A DNA stretch of 8,902 nt, from NCBI GenBank assembly GCA_947176425.1, contig CAMWQV010000053.1, forward strand, positions 1 to 8,902, in the 5' to 3' direction. Positions 6,306 through 8,902 of this stretch are shown in pieces. The notes beneath the pieces are model-generated. The model searched no databases, was not told the DNA's origin, and was given only the letters and a program-made list of their open reading frames with translations. Numbering within the stretch: position 1 is the stretch's first letter; the number at the start of each line of letters is the position of its first letter. A program made the position numbers and the translations under genes. Source of the DNA: an uncultured Clostridia bacterium. GTDB taxonomy: Bacteria > Bacillota > Clostridia > Oscillospirales > Oscillospiraceae.

Positions 6306-7691
6306 TTATTGTAATCTGTCCGGCTGCTTCATCTCACGCCAGACTGTCAGCATCATCGTGGTAAAACAAGCCAATCCGCCGGTAATATCGCTGATTGGTT
6401 CCGCCGCAAAGATCCCGTAAGGACCCAGTCCCCACAGACGCGGGAGAATCAGCATTAAGGGAATGACCAGAATTACTTTGCGGAATAAAGAGAAAAATAC
6501 CGCGTTTTTCGCCCGTCCCAACGCGACAAACGTGTTCTGCCCGATCATCTGAAAACTCATCATCACATAGGCGGCATAATAAATCCGCATTGTCCGCACG
6601 CCGGTTTCCAGCAAATTCGGGGCGTTATTAAACAGCAGGATAAACATACGGGGAAAGGCCAGCAGCAGAAGCCAGACCGCGGCTGTATATCCCACACAGG
6701 AGAGCGTTAAAAAACGGATGCCTTCCCGGACCCTGCTGTATTTTCCCGCTCCGTAATTATAACCGAGTACCGGCTGGGCACCGTTGGTCATACCATGCAG
6801 CGGCTGCGTAACAATTTCCCGTATAGAGGTAATCGCGGTCATTGCCCCGACGTACAGGTCTCCCGTACCGGAGGCCAGCGTACCGTAAATTTGCAGCTGC
6901 GCGTTTCCCAAAGCCTGCACGAGACTGTTGGTCACGCCAAAAGTAAAGCCGGTCAGGCCCAGTCCGCAGACCCGCCGCAGAATGGCAGCGTCCAATCCCA
7001 TATTTTCACGGCTCAGACGCAGCAGCGCGTTTTGCCCGGTCAGGAAGCGCAGTACCCAGACGGCGGAACAAATCTGCGCGATGACGGTCGCCACAGCCGC
7101 GCCCCGCACGCCCATATCCAGGACGAAAATAAAAACAGGGTCCAAAATAAGATTGATGATTGCCCCCAGCAGCGTTGTCATCATGCCGGTTTTCCCGAAG
7201 CCCTGGGAGTTAATAAATGGGTTCATCCCCAAACAGACCATCATAGGGAGCGTCCCGGCTAAATAAATCAGAAGATAGCTCTTTGCATGGACCACGGTAT
7301 CTGCACTGCCGCCCACTAGATAGAGAATCGGTTCATGGAAAAGATAAAACAGTACCGTCAGCACAGCGCCGGTCAGCAGGAGCAGGGTAAAGCTGACACC
7401 CATAATCCGTGCCGCTTTTTTATCGTCCCCGCGTCCCCTGGCGATGGAACATAGAGGCGCGCCGCCGGTGCCGCAGAGATTGGCAAAGGCGTTGATAATA
7501 TATGTAATGGGCATCACCAGGCCGATTCCTGTAAAGGCGCTGCGGCCTACGGCGTCGATATGGCCGATAAATGCGCGGTCTACGATATTGTACAGTACGG
7601 CGGTCAGCTGCGCCGCGGTCAGAGGAACAGCAATAGACAGGATGTTTTTCGCAATGCTGCCCTGTGAAAAGTCGTTCTTTCTCAGATTCAT
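6306..7691 (-). CDS. MATE-family efflux transporter
   Basis: This 461-residue membrane protein has the hydrophobic pattern expected of twelve helices in two six-helix halves. The N-terminus is typical of the MATE family: a short FSQGSIAKNIL lead, then a first helix ending in YNIVDRAFIGHI. A second family feature is the Gly-rich NLCGTGGAPLCSIARGRGD region. MATE proteins export cationic drugs or metabolites using H+ or Na+ gradients; the closest group appears to be the MepA-like branch of Firmicutes. The substrate cannot be read from sequence. The ATG at 7691 has AGGAG eleven bases upstream (complement of 7703-7707), a longish but acceptable spacing. It is the first gene of the minus-strand unit, with a promoter at 7724-7752, and there is no terminator in the 30 bp before hscC. 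Full length, no damage seen. Confidence 0.93.
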   Translation of the reverse strand: MNLRKNDFSQGSIAKNILSIAVPLTAAQLTAVLYNIVDRAFIGHIDAVGRSAFTGIGLVMPITYIINAFANLCGTGGAPLCSIARGRGDDKKAARIMGVSFTLLLLTGAVLTVLFYLFHEPILYLVGGSADTVVHAKSYLLIYLAGTLPMMVCLGMNPFINSQGFGKTGMMTTLLGAIINLILDPVFIFVLDMGVRGAAVATVIAQICSAVWVLRFLTGQNALLRLSRENMGLDAAILRRVCGLGLTGFTFGVTNSLVQALGNAQLQIYGTLASGTGDLYVGAMTAITSIREIVTQPLHGMTNGAQPVLGYNYGAGKYSRVREGIRFLTLSCVGYTAAVWLLLLAFPRMFILLFNNAPNLLETGVRTMRIYYAAYVMMSFQMIGQNTFVALGRAKNAVFFSLFRKVILVIPLMLILPRLWGLGPYGIFAAEPISDITGGLACFTTMMLTVWREMKQPDRLQ

Positions 7692-7723
7692 GCCGCTCGT
7701 TTCTCCTCTCTGCGTTTTTCCCT

Positions 7724-7752
7724 ATTTTATGACACTCCGCCCGGAAATGCAA
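7724..7752 (-). promoter_or_regulatory. Promoter of the MATE-hscC-J transcription unit
   Basis: On the minus strand a TTGCAT box (7747-7752), a 17-bp spacer and TAAAAT (7724-7729) lie upstream of the MATE gene. The start would be near 7717, giving a leader of about 26 bases. The -10 is good and the -35 is poor, so an activator or moderate expression is possible. No CIRCE-type inverted repeat of the HrcA regulon is present here, so this unit does not look like a standard heat-shock operon. Confidence 0.5.
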
Positions 7753-7791
7753 GAGGCGGCTGATTACTTTTATTCGTATCTGACAACAGGC

Positions 7792-7820
7792 TTGACTTAA
7801 TTCTCAAAATACGTTATTAT
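7792..7820 (+). promoter_or_regulatory. Sigma-A-type promoter of the lipoprotein gene
   Basis: TTGACT (7792-7797), a 17-bp spacer and TATTAT (7815-7820) match the sigma-A consensus at five of six positions in each box. Transcription would begin near 7827. The promoter points away from the MATE promoter, and the two -35 boxes are about 40 bp apart. Confidence 0.7.
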
Positions 7821-7847
7821 CATAACAAGTAAAAATTTTGTGAAAAC

Positions 7848-7853
7848 AGGAGG
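7848..7853 (+). promoter_or_regulatory. Ribosome site fixing a GTG start
   Basis: A perfect AGGAGG is separated by eight bases from GTG at 7862, which is followed by two lysine codons as in a signal peptide. No ATG in this frame lies nearby. The site therefore supports GTG as the start codon of the lipoprotein gene. Confidence 0.8.
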
Positions 7854-7861
7854 ATAATACT

Positions 7862-8287
7862 GTGAAAAAGCATACGATCAATGCACTTTGCCGCTGTATT
7901 CCTATTTTTTTCCTGCTTGCCATCCTGAGTCTCTGCGCTTCCTGCGGAAGCACAAAAAACGGAAACAGTGCGGAAGGACCGCTTACTTTAAACGAAATTT
8001 CTGATTTTGAATCCATGTATTGGTCAAGCATGGATGAAGTGGCAGAACGGCTTTCCCTGTCGGAATCAGATATAGAATTTAAAGACGATTTCGGTCTCGT
8101 TCCTGCGCAGAGAAGAACCCTTGCCAGTCTGGAATGTGCAGCCAGATATGATTTTTCAGCCGCAGACCCGATGGGATTGTATATGCTGTCTTATCATCCC
8201 GGAACAGAAACGAATGTCACCTATGAAGATACAGAAAAATTTACAAAAGTATTTAATATCCTGTATGATGAAGCAAAAAAGATTTAG
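7862..8287 (+). CDS. Small secreted lipoprotein, possibly shortened by an amber codon
   Basis: The 141-residue product begins with a positively charged stretch (MKKH) and a hydrophobic segment (about residues 13-25). A lipobox-like site, CASC, follows with Cys28 as the likely lipidated residue; the -3 position is Cys rather than the usual Leu, so the call is good but not perfect. The mature part is a small, acidic extracellular domain that I cannot assign to a family. Initiation is at GTG with a perfect AGGAGG eight bases upstream. The gene is visibly AT-richer than the genes around it and has its own promoter. The frame stops at TAG (8285-8287), but the same frame continues for 50 more sense codons that look like the missing end of the domain. 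The protein encoded today may therefore be a truncated version of a product of about 192 residues. Confidence 0.75.
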   Translation: MKKHTINALCRCIPIFFLLAILSLCASCGSTKNGNSAEGPLTLNEISDFESMYWSSMDEVAERLSLSESDIEFKDDFGLVPAQRRTLASLECAARYDFSAADPMGLYMLSYHPGTETNVTYEDTEKFTKVFNILYDEAKKI

Positions 8288-8440
8288 GGAGAGCCGAAAA
8301 TGGAATCAAATGCTTCTGTCAGCTCCCGCACGGCGGCTTGGCAGGTTGGAGACCAGACAACCTGCAATCTGCACTATAATCAAGGTGATCTGTCATTGGT
8401 ATATCGGGTAACTGTAGAACGGCCTATACCTTCAGAATAA
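8288..8440 (+). pseudogene. In-frame continuation of the lipoprotein after the amber stop
   Basis: Directly after TAG the same reading frame runs 50 codons to TAA at 8438-8440. It begins GEPKMESNAS and then has a Trp, a TTCNLHY strand and a SLVYRV strand. Small bacterial secreted domains often have a pattern of Lys-Tyr-Gly-(Glu/Lys)-Pro, then Trp, then two beta strands. The amber codon sits exactly where that Tyr would be (KKI-stop-GEP). The simplest reading is a TAT or TAC codon changed to TAG. Alternatively, an ATG at 8300 preceded by GGGAGAG could start a separate 46-residue peptide, but it has no signal peptide and begins mid-domain. Confidence 0.5.
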
Positions 8441-8463
8441 TATATCGGTTGCTGAAACATAAC

Positions 8464-8518
8464 AAAGAACGTGCGGGCAAACAAGCCAAACACGTTCTTT
8501 TTCAGTATTTCTTTTTTT
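8464..8518 (+). terminator. Rho-independent terminator after the lipoprotein region
   Basis: A perfect 10-bp stem (8464-8473 with 8491-8500) encloses a 17-base loop that contains a small inner GGC/GCC stem. It is followed by a T-rich tract ending in a run of seven T. It comes 24 bases after the TAA at 8440, not right after the amber codon. This supports the view that the original gene extended to 8440. Confidence 0.8.
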
Positions 8519-8598
8519 ATGAACATTTCAAGAATACTGCAAAAAAACTACAGCTATAGCAGTCCTGAAAGCCTTGTACATAAATCACCAGAAATCTA

Positions 8599-8627
8599 TA
8601 GACATTTTGTCTTCGCTGTATTATACT
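8599..8627 (+). promoter_or_regulatory. Sigma-A-type promoter of the UPF0340 gene
   Basis: TAGACA (8599-8604), a 17-bp spacer and TATACT (8622-8627) each match the consensus at five of six positions. Transcription would start near 8634, about 26 bases before the ATG. A purine-rich AGGGTGA lies just before the start codon and can serve as ribosome site. Confidence 0.6.
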
Positions 8628-8659
8628 GGACCTATCAAAAATACAAACAGGGTGATAGT

Positions 8660-8902
8660 ATGATTGATTTAGAAAACATCAAATTACAGTCCCGCCAAGC
8701 CGTCACAGAACTGCTGGAAACGGCAAAGCTGCCGCAGGGCAGTATACTGGTAGTTGGCTGTTCGTCCTCGGAGGTCGCCGGAGGCCATATCGGGAAAGCC
8801 TCCAGTGTCGAAACGGCGCAGGCTGTATTTGCCGGAATTTATCCGGTCTTGCAGGACCAGGATCTTTTTCTTGCGGCCAAGTGCTGCGAACAAAAGCACC
8901 AG
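8660..8902 (+). CDS. UPF0340/TIGR01440 family protein (YwlG-like), 3' truncated by the window
   Basis: The first 81 codons are present. The segment SILVVGCSSSEVAGGHIGKASSVETAQAVFAGI (28-60) is characteristic of the UPF0340 family (B. subtilis YwlG), a cytosolic protein of roughly 180 residues found widely in Firmicutes and of unknown biochemical function. The ATG is preceded by AGGGTGA and a clear promoter. The last residues visible, KCCEQKHQ, fall where family members usually have a Cys-Glu-His-(Ile/Leu)-Asn-Arg motif as I remember it. Either this copy diverges there or the sequence at the very edge is poor. No signal peptide or membrane segment is seen. Confidence 0.85.
   Translation, partial: MIDLENIKLQSRQAVTELLETAKLPQGSILVVGCSSSEVAGGHIGKASSVETAQAVFAGIYPVLQDQDLFLAAKCCEQKHQ

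Noticed and set aside
7692..7861. A heat-shock CIRCE operator before the chaperone unit
   Set aside because: No TTAGCACTC-type inverted repeat with a nine-base spacer is present in this region.
8285..8287. Pyrrolysine or other programmed recoding of the TAG
   Set aside because: The host gene looks like an ordinary lipoprotein, the likely original residue is Tyr, and no pyl gene is in the window. A nonsense change is simpler.
8441..8659. A riboswitch or small RNA between the lipoprotein and UPF0340 genes
   Set aside because: Apart from the terminator hairpin and the promoter boxes I see no conserved RNA structure. The UPF0340 leader is only about 26 bases.

Overview
The window looks like a chromosomal segment from a Gram-positive anaerobe of the Firmicutes/Clostridia type (gut Lachnospiraceae or Oscillospiraceae are plausible). 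The evidence is strong AGGAGG ribosome sites, consensus-like sigma-A promoters with 17-bp spacers, moderately high GC in the coding genes, a UPF0340/TIGR01440 gene and a MepA-like MATE transporter. No marker in the window fixes the genus. I see no rRNA, tRNA, CRISPR array, insertion sequence or phage gene.

Layout. Positions 1-146 are a control region that probably serves two divergent transcripts: an AGE-family sugar epimerase gene on the plus strand (147-1349) and a gene whose start lies just off the left edge. The epimerase gene ends in a strong hairpin (1357-1393) that it shares with a convergent minus-strand transcription unit covering most of the window. Read in its own direction, that unit is a MATE exporter (7691-6306), an HscC-type Hsp70 (6275-4542) and a very large J-domain protein of 1053 residues (4552-1391). 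The first gap is 30 bp; the second junction is an 11-bp overlap. The unit has one good candidate promoter, upstream of the MATE gene. To the right, divergently transcribed, is a small AT-richer lipoprotein gene (GTG start at 7862). It stops at an amber codon, yet its reading frame continues with protein-like sequence to 8440. A terminator follows at about 8464-8518, then a promoter and the first 81 codons of a UPF0340-family gene that runs off the right edge.

How the genes work together. The central point of interest is the paired Hsp70/J-protein module. The Hsp70 resembles E. coli HscC more than DnaK: its interdomain segment reads TDVCPFSLGV and its C-terminal lid region is short. In E. coli, hscC lies near genes for specialised J proteins (DjlB/DjlC), so this looks like a Gram-positive version of a dedicated chaperone pair. 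Here the J partner is about twice as long as the E. coli proteins, has HPE instead of HPD in its J domain, carries a TEQ-repeat acidic linker, and ends in what looks like a duplicated C-terminal domain. The J gene is probably translated by coupling from a ribosome site that lies inside the acidic tail codons of the Hsp70. The client is unknown; co-transcription with a multidrug-type exporter is the only contextual hint.
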